From Streptomyces sp. TSRI0281 (GTDB lineage: Bacteria; Actinomycetota; Actinomycetes; Streptomycetales; Streptomycetaceae), in assembly GCF_001905125.1 (NCBI RefSeq), contig NZ_LWLE01000023.1:62001-126000 (forward strand): 64,000 bases of DNA, written 5' to 3'. Positions 48,443-56,341 of the stretch are shown piece after piece. The notes under the pieces are model-generated. The model was not told where the DNA came from, ran no database searches, and was given only the letters and a program-made list of their open reading frames with translations. A program made the translations under genes and the position numbers. How positions within the stretch are numbered: the first letter of the stretch is position 1; the number at the start of each line of letters is the position of its first letter.

Positions 48443-49501
48443 ATGACCCAGAACACCCCACTCTCCCCCTGCCCCCTGAATCACCTCCACGAGGTGCGGC
48501 AACGCGTGCTGTCCGCCGCCCAGTTGCGGGTACGGGGGGTGTCCGCCGCGCAGACCGCCGCGCAGTGCCTGGGCGGCGGCCCCTGGCAGCAGTTGCTGCC
48601 GGGGGTGTACCTGCTGCGGCCGGGTCAGCCCTCGGGGGCGGAACGGCTGCACGGCGCCCTGCTGTACGCGGGCCGCCCGCCGGTCTCCGGGCGGCGGGCC
48701 CCGGCGCCCGCGCACGGCGGGGCGGAGTACGGGGAGGCGATGGTCACGGGGCTCGCGGCGCTCACGCTGCACGGGTTCGCCTCCGCGCCGCACCTGATGT
48801 CGCTGCACCGGATCGATGTGCTCGTACCGCGCTCCCGGCGGCTGCGTTCGACCCGGTTCGTCCAGGTGCTCCGGTCCGCCGGGCTGCCGGAGCCGGAGCG
48901 CGTCGCCGGGCTGCCGGTCGCACCGGTGGAGCGGGCGGTGGCCGACGCGGTGGCAGAGCTCACGGACGCGGGGGCCGTGCGCCGGCTGCTGACCGAGGCG
49001 GTCCGGGACGGGCACGGCGAGAGCGCCGCCCTCGTACGGGAGCTGAGCGCGGCGAAGCTGCTGGGCCGGGCGCAGGTGGTGGACGCCGTGGAGTCGCTGC
49101 TGGCCGAGGGGCGGGCCGAGGCGGAGCTGCGGCTGTACGACATGGTGCGCACACACGGGCTGCCGGAGCCGCTGTGGAACGTGGAGCTGCGGCTGCCGGG
49201 CGGCCCGCCGCTGGGCGGGGTCGACGCCTACTGGCCCGATGAGGCCGTCGCCCTCGGGCTGGACATCCGCACCTCCGGGCACAGCGCGACGGCCGACGGG
49301 CGCCAGGAGGAGCAGGGCGCGCGGTGGTCCGCGTACGCCGCCGAGCGGGAGCACCTGGAGCGGCTCGGAATCACCGTCGTCCATGTCACGCCGAGGAAAC
49401 TGCGCGAGGCGGCGGAGCAACAGGCCACCGTGGTGCGTACGGCGCTGATGGCGGCGGGTGACCGCGAACCGGCCGCGTATGTGATGGTCCTGCCCCGATG
49501 A
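48443..49501 (+). CDS. AbiEi-like antitoxin-domain protein with degenerate DUF559-type end
   Basis: A 352-residue protein of a type common in actinobacteria. The N-terminal part (LSAAQLRVRGVSAAQTAAQCLGGGPWQQLLPGVYLLRPGQ) is a winged-helix plus QxLxPGVYL motif as in type IV antitoxin AbiEi-like proteins. A middle helical segment (TGLAALTLHGF) follows, and the C-terminus (VDAYWPDEAVALGLDIRTSGH, LGITVVHVTPRKLR) recalls DUF559/Vsr-like nucleases but without a clear D/ExK active site. No AbiEii-type toxin gene adjoins it. ATG 48443 has GGGG upstream; an open frame from 48374 is less likely. Function is unproven. Confidence 0.7.
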   Translation: MTQNTPLSPCPLNHLHEVRQRVLSAAQLRVRGVSAAQTAAQCLGGGPWQQLLPGVYLLRPGQPSGAERLHGALLYAGRPPVSGRRAPAPAHGGAEYGEAMVTGLAALTLHGFASAPHLMSLHRIDVLVPRSRRLRSTRFVQVLRSAGLPEPERVAGLPVAPVERAVADAVAELTDAGAVRRLLTEAVRDGHGESAALVRELSAAKLLGRAQVVDAVESLLAEGRAEAELRLYDMVRTHGLPEPLWNVELRLPGGPPLGGVDAYWPDEAVALGLDIRTSGHSATADGRQEEQGARWSAYAAEREHLERLGITVVHVTPRKLREAAEQQATVVRTALMAAGDREPAAYVMVLPR

Positions 49502-49608
49502 GGGCCTCCGTGGCGCCTTTTTGACCCCATTCATCACTCGTGACGCATCGGACCCACTGGCGGATCTACGCCATGTCCATTTCTCGTCTCCGTCAACTCT
49601 CCACAAAC

Positions 49609-49628
49609 CCCTGTCATTTACGACAGGG
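49609..49628 (+). promoter_or_regulatory. inverted repeat in the subtilisin gene leader
   Basis: CCCTGTC (49609-49615) and GACAGGG (49622-49628) flank ATTTAC, an A/T-rich centre in a region that must carry the promoter of the S8 peptidase gene. It could be an operator or a 5' leader hairpin. Confidence 0.4.
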
Positions 49629-49684
49629 TGAGCGGTCATCCGGTACCGAATTCCGGACTCTCACTTTCAGATACAGGGATGCTG

Positions 49685-52600
49685 ATGACCAAGGAATCCC
49701 CCAGCTCCATACCCGGGGCGAGACGCGCGGCCCGTATCGCGGCCGCCGCCGGTCTGGTGGCCGCACTGGCCGCCTCCGGTGCCGCCCCGGTTTTCGCCGC
49801 CGACGACCCGGCCACCGCGCCCGTCAAGCCCTCCGCCACGAGCGGGAAGGGCGACAAGCTCGGCAAGGCCGACGCCGACGTGCTGTCCAAGGCCGAGGCC
49901 GAGGGCGAGAAGAACGTCACGATGATGGTCGCCACCACTCCGGGGGCGACCGAGCAGGTCACCAAGCAGCTGGACGCCGTCAAGGGGTCCGTGCTGGGGC
50001 AGACGTACGACAAGCTCGGCTATGTCCGCGCGACCGTACCGACCGCCTCGGCCGAGTCGACGATCAAGGCGGCCTCCAAGCTGTCGTCCGTCCTCGGCAT
50101 CGATCTCAAGCAGGAGATCAAGCTGGACGACCCGACGCCCAAGGGCGACCGGGCCGCCGGGGCGAAGAAGGCGAAGTCCACGGGCAGTCACCCGGCCCCG
50201 GGCAGGAAGACGCCGGCGAAGAACCCGTACAACCCGTCCTTCGAGACGGGCGCGGTCGACTTCGTCAAGCAGCACCCGAAGGCCGACGGCCGTGGGATCA
50301 CCATCGGTGTCCTGGACTCCGGAGTCGACCTCGGTCACCCGGCCCTCCAGAAGACCACCACCGGCGAGCGCAAGATCGTCGACTGGGTGACCGCCACCGA
50401 CCCGGTCGACGACGAGGACGGCACCTGGCTGCGGATGACGGAGTCCGTGACCGGCCCGACGTTCACGGCCCTGGGCAAGACGTACTCGGCGCCCGCGGGC
50501 TCGTACCGGTTCAGCCTGTTCAAGGAGTCCGCCACGCTCGGGGGCGACATGGCGGGCGACCTCAACCGTGACGGTGACACCACCGACACATGGGGCGTGC
50601 TGTACGACCCGGTCACCGGCACCACGCGGGTCGACCTGAACGGCAACGCGAACTTCGCCGACGACACCGTCCTGAAGCCGTACAAGGACAAGCACCAGGT
50701 CGCCTACTTCGGCAAGGACGACCCGCGCACCGACGTCGTCGAGCGCATCCCGTTCGTCGTCGAGACCCGCAAGAACGTCGTCTACAACGCCGCGGGCGCC
50801 AAGGCCGACTTCGTCAGCATCGGTGTCATCGAGAGCGAGCACGGTACGCACGTCGCGGGCATCACCGCGGCCAACGGCCTGTTCGGCGGCAAGATGAACG
50901 GTGCGGCGCCCGGCGCCAAGATCGTCTCCTCGCGTGCCTGCACCTGGACCGGCGGCTGCACCAACATCGCGCTCACCGAGGGCATGATCGACCTCGTCGT
51001 GAACCGCGGTGTCGACGTCGTCAACATGTCGATCGGTGGCCTGCCGCCGCTGAACGACGGCAACAACGCGCGCGCCGAGCTCTACAAGCGGCTCATCGAC
51101 ATCTACGGCGTCCAGCTGGTCATCTCGGCCGGCAACGACGGCCCGGGTGTCAACACCATCGGTGACCCCGGTCTCGCCGACCACGTCATCTCGGTGGGCG
51201 CGTCCATCTCCAAGGAGACCTGGGCCGCCAACTACGGCTCGAAGGTCACCAAGAAGTACGACATGCTGCCCTTCTCCTCGCGCGGTCCGCGTGAGGACGG
51301 CGGCTTCGCGCCGATCCTGACGGCGCCGGGTGCGTCCATCAACACCACCCAGACCTGGTTCCCGGGCGGACCGGTCAAGGAGGCGGGTTACGACCTGCCG
51401 GCCGGTTACTCCATGCTCCAGGGCACCTCGATGGCCTCGCCGCAGGCCGCCGGTGCGACCGCGCTGCTGCTGTCCGCCGCGAAGCAGAAGAACATCGAGC
51501 TGCCGCCGGCCGATCTGCGCACCGCGCTGACCAGCACCGCCACCCACATCAAGGGAGTGCCCGCGCACGCCCAGGGTGCCGGTCTCATCGACATCGTCGG
51601 TGCCTGGAAGGCCATCGGAAAGGGCGCCACCGCGCACGAGTACACGGTGAAGGCCCCGGTCGACACCGCGATCGACTTCGCGCTCAAGGACCCGGGCTTC
51701 GGCACGGGCCTGTACGACCGTGAGGGCGGCCTGAAGGCCGGCCAGAAGAAGTCGTACGACGTCACCGTCACCCGCACCACGGGCCCGGACCGCAACGTCA
51801 AGCACACGCTGTCGTGGAAGAACAACGACGGCACCTTCAAGCTGACCGGTCCGAGCACCGTCTCGCTGCCGCTCGGCAAGCCGGTGACCGTCAAGGTCCA
51901 GGCGAAGCCCGGCAGCACCGGGGTGCACAGCGCGATCCTCAAGGTCGATGACAAGAAGACCGTCGGTGTGGACCACCAGATCCTCACCACCGTCGTCGTC
52001 GCCACCGACCTCAAGAAGCCGGGTTACGCGTTCAAGGCGTCCGGCTCGGTGCAGCGCAACAGCAGCACGTCGTACTTCCTGAACGTGCCGGAGGGCGCCA
52101 AGACCCTTGAGGTCGCCCTCAGCGCCCTGCGTTCGGGCAGCCAGACGCGGTTCATCTCCCTGCACCCCTACGGGGTCGCGGTGGAGGACAGCGCCACGAT
52201 CTACTGCTACCCGAACTACGAGAACCCGGCCAACACCTGCCGCCCGGACGTGCGTTCCTACAAGGACCCGCAGCCCGGCGTCTGGGAGATCGAGGTCGAG
52301 TCGCGTCGTACGTCGCCGCTGCTGGACAACCCGTTCAAGCTGGATGTCAGCCTGCTCGGCGCGTCCTTCGACCCGGCCGTGCAGACCATCGCCGAGGCGA
52401 AGATCGGCAGCCCGGCCGCGGTGAACTGGAAGGTCACCAACAGCGCCGCCGCCCTGGAGGGCAAGCTCAAGGGCGGTTCGCTGGGTTCGGCCAAGGTCGA
52501 GCGCCCGTCGATCTCCACGGGTGGGACCTACGAGACCACGGTCACCATCGGTGAGGGTGTCGAGAAGCTGGACGTCGCCATCGGCGGCACCTCCGACGCC

Positions 52601-52984
52601 AACGCGGACATCGACCTGTACGTCTTCAAGGGCGACAAGGAGGCCGGCAAGTCGACCACCGCGGGCTCCGAGGAGTCGGTCAGCCTGGTCAAGCCCGCCG
52701 CCGGTACGTACACCGTCGTCGTCGACGGCTACTCGGTCCCGGCCGGGACCACCGAGTTCGCCTACCGCGACGTGTTCTACTCGCCGTCGCTCGGCACGAT
52801 CAAGGTCGACGAGTCGAAGGCCGTGAACCTGGCCAACGGCGCCTCGGCCCAGGTCGGTGCCGAGGTCCTGGTCGCCGGAGCGGCTCCCGAGGGCCGGCAG
52901 TTCTTCGGCGAGGTCCAGCTGGTCAACCCCCGCGGCACCGCGGCGGGCACCGGCAGCGTCGTGATCGAGAAGGTCACGCCGTAA
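49685..52984 (+). CDS. large secreted subtilisin-like serine peptidase (S8)
   Basis: A 1099-residue preproenzyme resembling the Streptomyces SAM-P45 class. The signal peptide (RRAARIAAAAGLVAALAASGAAPVFAADD) is followed by a propeptide with an I9-like segment up to about residue 185. The catalytic domain has Asp211 (VLDSGVDLGHP), His386 (EHGTHVAG), oxyanion Asn484 (SAGNDGPG) and Ser582 (GTSMASPQAAG). There is a 175-residue insertion between Asp and His. Beta-sandwich and pre-peptidase-type C-terminal domains, including DIDLYVFKGD and AAGTYTVVVDGY, fill the last 450 residues. ATG 49685 has AGGGA 6 nt upstream; ATG 49679 is also possible. Probably feeds peptides to the cytoplasmic aminopeptidases. 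Confidence 0.94.
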   Translation: MTKESPSSIPGARRAARIAAAAGLVAALAASGAAPVFAADDPATAPVKPSATSGKGDKLGKADADVLSKAEAEGEKNVTMMVATTPGATEQVTKQLDAVKGSVLGQTYDKLGYVRATVPTASAESTIKAASKLSSVLGIDLKQEIKLDDPTPKGDRAAGAKKAKSTGSHPAPGRKTPAKNPYNPSFETGAVDFVKQHPKADGRGITIGVLDSGVDLGHPALQKTTTGERKIVDWVTATDPVDDEDGTWLRMTESVTGPTFTALGKTYSAPAGSYRFSLFKESATLGGDMAGDLNRDGDTTDTWGVLYDPVTGTTRVDLNGNANFADDTVLKPYKDKHQVAYFGKDDPRTDVVERIPFVVETRKNVVYNAAGAKADFVSIGVIESEHGTHVAGITAANGLFGGKMNGAAPGAKIVSSRACTWTGGCTNIALTEGMIDLVVNRGVDVVNMSIGGLPPLNDGNNARAELYKRLIDIYGVQLVISAGNDGPGVNTIGDPGLADHVISVGASISKETWAANYGSKVTKKYDMLPFSSRGPREDGGFAPILTAPGASINTTQTWFPGGPVKEAGYDLPAGYSMLQGTSMASPQAAGATALLLSAAKQKNIELPPADLRTALTSTATHIKGVPAHAQGAGLIDIVGAWKAIGKGATAHEYTVKAPVDTAIDFALKDPGFGTGLYDREGGLKAGQKKSYDVTVTRTTGPDRNVKHTLSWKNNDGTFKLTGPSTVSLPLGKPVTVKVQAKPGSTGVHSAILKVDDKKTVGVDHQILTTVVVATDLKKPGYAFKASGSVQRNSSTSYFLNVPEGAKTLEVALSALRSGSQTRFISLHPYGVAVEDSATIYCYPNYENPANTCRPDVRSYKDPQPGVWEIEVESRRTSPLLDNPFKLDVSLLGASFDPAVQTIAEAKIGSPAAVNWKVTNSAAALEGKLKGGSLGSAKVERPSISTGGTYETTVTIGEGVEKLDVAIGGTSDANADIDLYVFKGDKEAGKSTTAGSEESVSLVKPAAGTYTVVVDGYSVPAGTTEFAYRDVFYSPSLGTIKVDESKAVNLANGASAQVGAEVLVAGAAPEGRQFFGEVQLVNPRGTAAGTGSVVIEKVTP

Positions 52985-52986
52985 CG

Positions 52987-53044
52987 ACCGGTCCGACGGC
53001 TCGGTGAGCCGTCCGACCGGTGGGTCACCGGACCGGTGACCCAC
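52987..53044 (+). terminator. tandem hairpins after the subtilisin gene
   Basis: First hairpin: arms 52987-53002 and 53006-53021, with one mismatch. Second hairpin: GTGGGTCACCGG (53020-53031) and CCGGTGACCCAC (53033-53044), perfectly complementary. They share two bases, so they are alternative or stacked structures, together a strong terminator. Confidence 0.75.
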
Positions 53045-53176
53045 TGAACGGCCAGCGGGGCGGGCGCTCTCCCGGGAGCTCCCGCCCCGCTGCACGTCCC
53101 GCGCCGCTACACGTCCCACGCCGGTGCTCCGGGCCCGGGGCCGTCAGTCGGAGCCGGGTCCGGGCTGTCACAGCCG

Positions 53177-53836
53177 TCAGCCGGGCCCGGAGCACTCCAC
53201 GTCACGGGAGCCCGGCAGCGCGGCCGACATCCACTCCCAGGCCGCCGCCCGGTCCGCCGCCGCCGTGTACGAGTCGACCCCCTCGCCGGGGAAGCGCGAC
53301 ACCCTGACGACCATGCGGGCGCCGGGCGGATAGTGGTCGGCGTCCTTGCCCGGCACGAGGAACACGGCCTGGCGCGGGCCGCGCTCCGGCTTGAGACGGC
53401 GCTCGACGTCCAGCACCACGCGCAGGCCGGGCGCGACCCGCTCGGTACGGTTCACCGTGCCGTCCACGACGAGGCGGGCGCAGGCCATGATCCCCTCGTG
53501 GGTCGGCTTGGCGTCACCGTGCCTTCCGTCCGAGGGCCGCGCCACCGACCACATGATCCCGGTGCCGGCCAGCGCGGCGGCGCCCACCAGCGACGCGGCC
53601 AGTGCCAGCACCCGCCACCGGGACCGCCGTGCGGGCGGCCCCGGAGCGGCCGGCTCCGGGGCCGCGGCCAGTGCGTCCCCGATCAGCCGGAGCTGTGTAC
53701 CGAGCACCGCGAGGTCCCGCTCCGCCGCCGCGTACCGGGCCGCGGTGCCGCTCCCCCCGTCCCGAGGCGCCGGCTCCCCCAGCAGCACGGCCATCAGCTC
53801 GTCCGATCCGTACGGCTCGCCCGTGTTCATCGTCAC
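53177..53836 (-). CDS. single-pass membrane protein, probable anti-sigma partner
   Basis: A 219-residue protein with a cytoplasmic N-terminal half (ERDLAVLGTQLRLIGDALAA is helical), one transmembrane helix at about 73-95 (WRVLALAASLVGAAALAGTGIMW) and an outer domain with two cysteines (ACARLV, VECSGPG). It starts at GTG 53836 overlapping the sigma stop codon (GTGA), or at ATG 53830 with the better-spaced GAGGTG. The sigma-coupled position suggests anti-sigma function, but there is no HxxxCxxC zinc motif, so this is inference. The outer domain, with VDVERRLKPERGPRQAVFLVPG, is otherwise unrecognised. Confidence 0.75.
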   Translation of the reverse strand: MTMNTGEPYGSDELMAVLLGEPAPRDGGSGTAARYAAAERDLAVLGTQLRLIGDALAAAPEPAAPGPPARRSRWRVLALAASLVGAAALAGTGIMWSVARPSDGRHGDAKPTHEGIMACARLVVDGTVNRTERVAPGLRVVLDVERRLKPERGPRQAVFLVPGKDADHYPPGARMVVRVSRFPGEGVDSYTAAADRAAAWEWMSAALPGSRDVECSGPG

Positions 53837-54489
53837 ACCACCTCGTCCGTGCGCAGCAGCGCCATCCGCTCGCGCATCGCCCCGGCCGCCGCGTACAGGC
53901 GGCTCTTGACCGTGCCTTCCGGAATCCCCAGCTCGGCGGCGATCCGCGGTACGGACAGGTCCGCGTAGAACCGCAGCACCAGGGCCTGGCGCTGCGGTCC
54001 GGGCAGTTCGTCGAGCCCGGCGGCGACCGTGAGGGCCAGCAGCCGTGCCTCCTGGCCGCCCTCGGCCGCGCCGTCCGGCGGGGTCAGCGCGGCGAGCCGG
54101 GCGCCGATCCGCTCCTGCCGGCCGCGGCCGCGGTGCCAGTCGGCCGCCAGGTTCGAGGCGACCACGGCCGCCCAGGCGCCGACGTCACGCGGTGCCTCCT
54201 TGCCGCTCGCCGCGCGCTCCAGCAGGCGCAGCCGTATCTGCTGCACACCGTCCTGGAGATCGGCGTACGGCACACCGCCGAGGGACAGTACGGCCCTGAC
54301 CCTGTCCACCTGCGCCGGGGACAGCGGGTCCTCCCCCGCGCCCGACGCCTTCCGTCCCAGCAAGGACTGCCTCCCCCTGAAGATGTTTCCCCTCAGACGC
54401 CGGAACACGGCAGAACGTTCGGTCCGAGGGCCGGGAGTCCGCAGGCCGGACAATGGATTGGACAAGGCGGGCAGGGACATACGCATCAT
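53833..54489 (-). CDS. ECF RNA polymerase sigma factor
   Basis: A 218-residue group IV sigma factor. Region 2 is VPYADLQDGVQQIRLRLLER through VGAWAAVVASNLAADWHRGRGRQ, with a hydrophilic linker, and region 4 is LPGPQRQALVLRFYADLSVPRIAAELGIPEGTVKSRLYAAAGAMRERM. The first 50 residues, FRRLRGNIFRGRQSLLGRK, are a basic extension before region 2. Start ATG 54489 (or 54486, 54480) lacks a good ribosome site. It is translationally coupled to the membrane partner and diverges from asd with only 42 bases between the starts, so the asd promoter probably overlaps its coding sequence. Confidence 0.88.
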   Translation of the reverse strand: MMRMSLPALSNPLSGLRTPGPRTERSAVFRRLRGNIFRGRQSLLGRKASGAGEDPLSPAQVDRVRAVLSLGGVPYADLQDGVQQIRLRLLERAASGKEAPRDVGAWAAVVASNLAADWHRGRGRQERIGARLAALTPPDGAAEGGQEARLLALTVAAGLDELPGPQRQALVLRFYADLSVPRIAAELGIPEGTVKSRLYAAAGAMRERMALLRTDEVV

Positions 54490-54531
54490 GGATGCGGCAA
54501 GCGGGCCGCACACACGTACAGAGGAGATCCT

Positions 54532-55560
54532 GTGAAGGTCGGAATCGTCGGCGCCACCGGTCAGGTCGGCACAGTCATGCGCGGGATCCTGGCCGAGCGG
54601 AAGTTCCCGGTCGCCGAGCTGCGGCTCTTCGCCTCCGCGCGTTCGGCGGGCTCCACGATCGAGTGGCAGGGCGCGGACATCACCGTCGAGGACGCCTCCA
54701 CGGCCGACTACACGGGCCTGGACATCGTGCTCTTCTCGGCCGGTGGCGCGACCTCGAAGGCGCTGGCGGAGAAGGTCGCCGCCCAGGGTGCCGTCGTGAT
54801 CGACAACTCCTCCGCCTGGCGCATGGACCCCGAGGTCCCGCTGGTCGTCTCCGAGGTCAACCCGCACGCGGCGCTGATCCGCCCCAAGGGGATCATCGCC
54901 AACCCGAACTGCACCACCATGGCCGCGATGCCCGTGCTGCGCCCGCTGCACGCCGAGGCCGGTCTCGAAACGCTGACCGTGGCCACGTACCAGGCGGTGT
55001 CCGGCTCCGGTGTCGCCGGTGTCGCCGAGCTGCACGGCCAGGCGTCCAAGGTCGTCGCCGAGGCCGACAGGCTGGCCCATGACGGCGAGGCCGTGGACTT
55101 CCCCGAGCCGGCGGTCTACAAGCGTCCGATCGCGTTCAATGTGCTGCCGCTGGCCGGTTCGATCGTCGACGACGGTTCGTTCGAGACGGACGAGGAGCAG
55201 AAGCTCCGCAACGAGTCCCGCAAGATCCTGGAGATCCCGGGGCTCAAGGTGTCCGGCACCTGCGTCCGGGTCCCGGTCTTCTCCGGCCACTCGCTCCAGG
55301 TCAACGCCCGTTTCGCCCGGCCGATCAGCGTCGAGCGCGCCTATGAGCTGCTGAAGGACGCGGAGGGCGTCGAGCTCTCGGAGATCCCCACCCCGCTCCA
55401 GGCGGCCGGCAAGGACGCCACGTTCGTGGGCCGTATCCGGGTCGACGAGACCGTCGAGCACGGCCTCGCGCTCTTCGTCTCCAACGACAACCTCCGCAAG
55501 GGCGCGGCGCTGAACGCCGTGCAGATCGCGGAGCTGGTGGCGGCCGAGCTCCAGGGCTGA
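54532..55560 (+). CDS. asd: aspartate-semialdehyde dehydrogenase
   Basis: Reduces aspartyl phosphate to aspartate semialdehyde, the branch point to lysine, diaminopimelate, threonine and methionine. The 342 residues have the NADP motif GIVGATGQVGTVM, catalytic Cys127 in NPNCTT, the YQAVSGSGVAGV loop, and His253 in FSGHSLQVN. GTG 54532 has GAGGAG 6 nt upstream. No aspartokinase gene adjoins it, and Streptomyces often have a second asd next to ask, so this may be the unlinked paralogue. The proximity of an ECF sigma gene may be incidental. Confidence 0.96.
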   Translation: MKVGIVGATGQVGTVMRGILAERKFPVAELRLFASARSAGSTIEWQGADITVEDASTADYTGLDIVLFSAGGATSKALAEKVAAQGAVVIDNSSAWRMDPEVPLVVSEVNPHAALIRPKGIIANPNCTTMAAMPVLRPLHAEAGLETLTVATYQAVSGSGVAGVAELHGQASKVVAEADRLAHDGEAVDFPEPAVYKRPIAFNVLPLAGSIVDDGSFETDEEQKLRNESRKILEIPGLKVSGTCVRVPVFSGHSLQVNARFARPISVERAYELLKDAEGVELSEIPTPLQAAGKDATFVGRIRVDETVEHGLALFVSNDNLRKGAALNAVQIAELVAAELQG

Positions 55561-55597
55561 CCTCCGTACGCCGCCGGGCATCCGGCTCCGTACGCCC

Positions 55598-55634
55598 CGA
55601 CGGGCGGCCACCGGCACACGGTGGCCGCCCGTCG
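55598..55634. terminator. terminator after asd
   Basis: Perfect 16-bp arms, CGACGGGCGGCCACCG (55598-55613) and its complement (55619-55634), with a GCACA loop. It serves asd and possibly the convergent DUF1203-like gene. Confidence 0.8.
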
Positions 55635-55684
55635 GCGTCGAGGGAGGGGTGCGGGCACCGGCGGGCCTCCGGCGCGTGGCGCGA

Positions 55685-56185
55685 TCAGCCGCGCCGCACC
55701 TCGAACTGGAAACACCCGTACTCCACGGCCCGCACATGCACCAGCGCCACCGCCGGATCGGCGAACGCCTCGTCGAAGGCCGTGTCGAACCCGCGATCGT
55801 GGTCCGCGGGGATCTCCATCAGCCGCCCTCCCACGATCCGTCCCTCCGCGTCGTAGCGCCGGACGGTCCGCAGCGCCCCGGTCCGCGCGAACGGGTAGCC
55901 CGCCCGCTCCGGGGCGGGGCCCCCGCACTCCTCGGCGTGGATGAAGACCGGCCCCTGTTCGTCGTACGCACCCGGCCGGGCCCACGCCGCGGCCGCCCAG
56001 CGGCGCAGCGGCGCGTAGGAGACCAGGGCGATCCGCTCCCCCGGCTCGGCGCCGCGCAGACAGCAGCGCAGCGGGCTGCCGCTCTCCACGGCGGTGTACG
56101 GGAGGCAGGGATGCCCCGCGTCGTCGGTGTCGCGGAGCTCCTTGAGGGCGGTGGGTTCGATGGGACGTGCCTCGTATCCGGTCAT
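55685..56185 (-). CDS. DUF1203-like protein
   Basis: A 166-residue protein. HPCLPYTAVESGSPLRCCLRGAEPGERIALVSYAPL, the GPVFIHAEECGG segment and the YGCFQFEVRRG ending correspond to the DUF1203 family. No catalytic role is known; conserved Cys and His (RCCL, HAEEC) could bind metal. ATG 56185 is used; the upstream region is shared with the divergent second aminopeptidase gene (156 bases). It faces asd across a terminator. Confidence 0.82.
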   Translation of the reverse strand: MTGYEARPIEPTALKELRDTDDAGHPCLPYTAVESGSPLRCCLRGAEPGERIALVSYAPLRRWAAAAWARPGAYDEQGPVFIHAEECGGPAPERAGYPFARTGALRTVRRYDAEGRIVGGRLMEIPADHDRGFDTAFDEAFADPAVALVHVRAVEYGCFQFEVRRG

Positions 56186-56341
56186 GGTTCGAGGGTGGCG
56201 GCGCCCGCCGTCCGCGTCCGGCGGAAAACGGACATCGCACTGTGTGGTGCCGCGTGGAAGGATGGCCGGAAACGCCGCATAGCAAGATCGACCGCTGCCA
56301 TCTGCCGGTCGGTCCAAGTAGCACATCAAGGAGATGACCGC

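Noticed and set aside
45505..48456. Minus-strand 983-residue open frame antisense to the first aminopeptidase gene
   Set aside because: Mirror frame of pepN; composition dominated by Arg, Val, Gly and Leu without domains.
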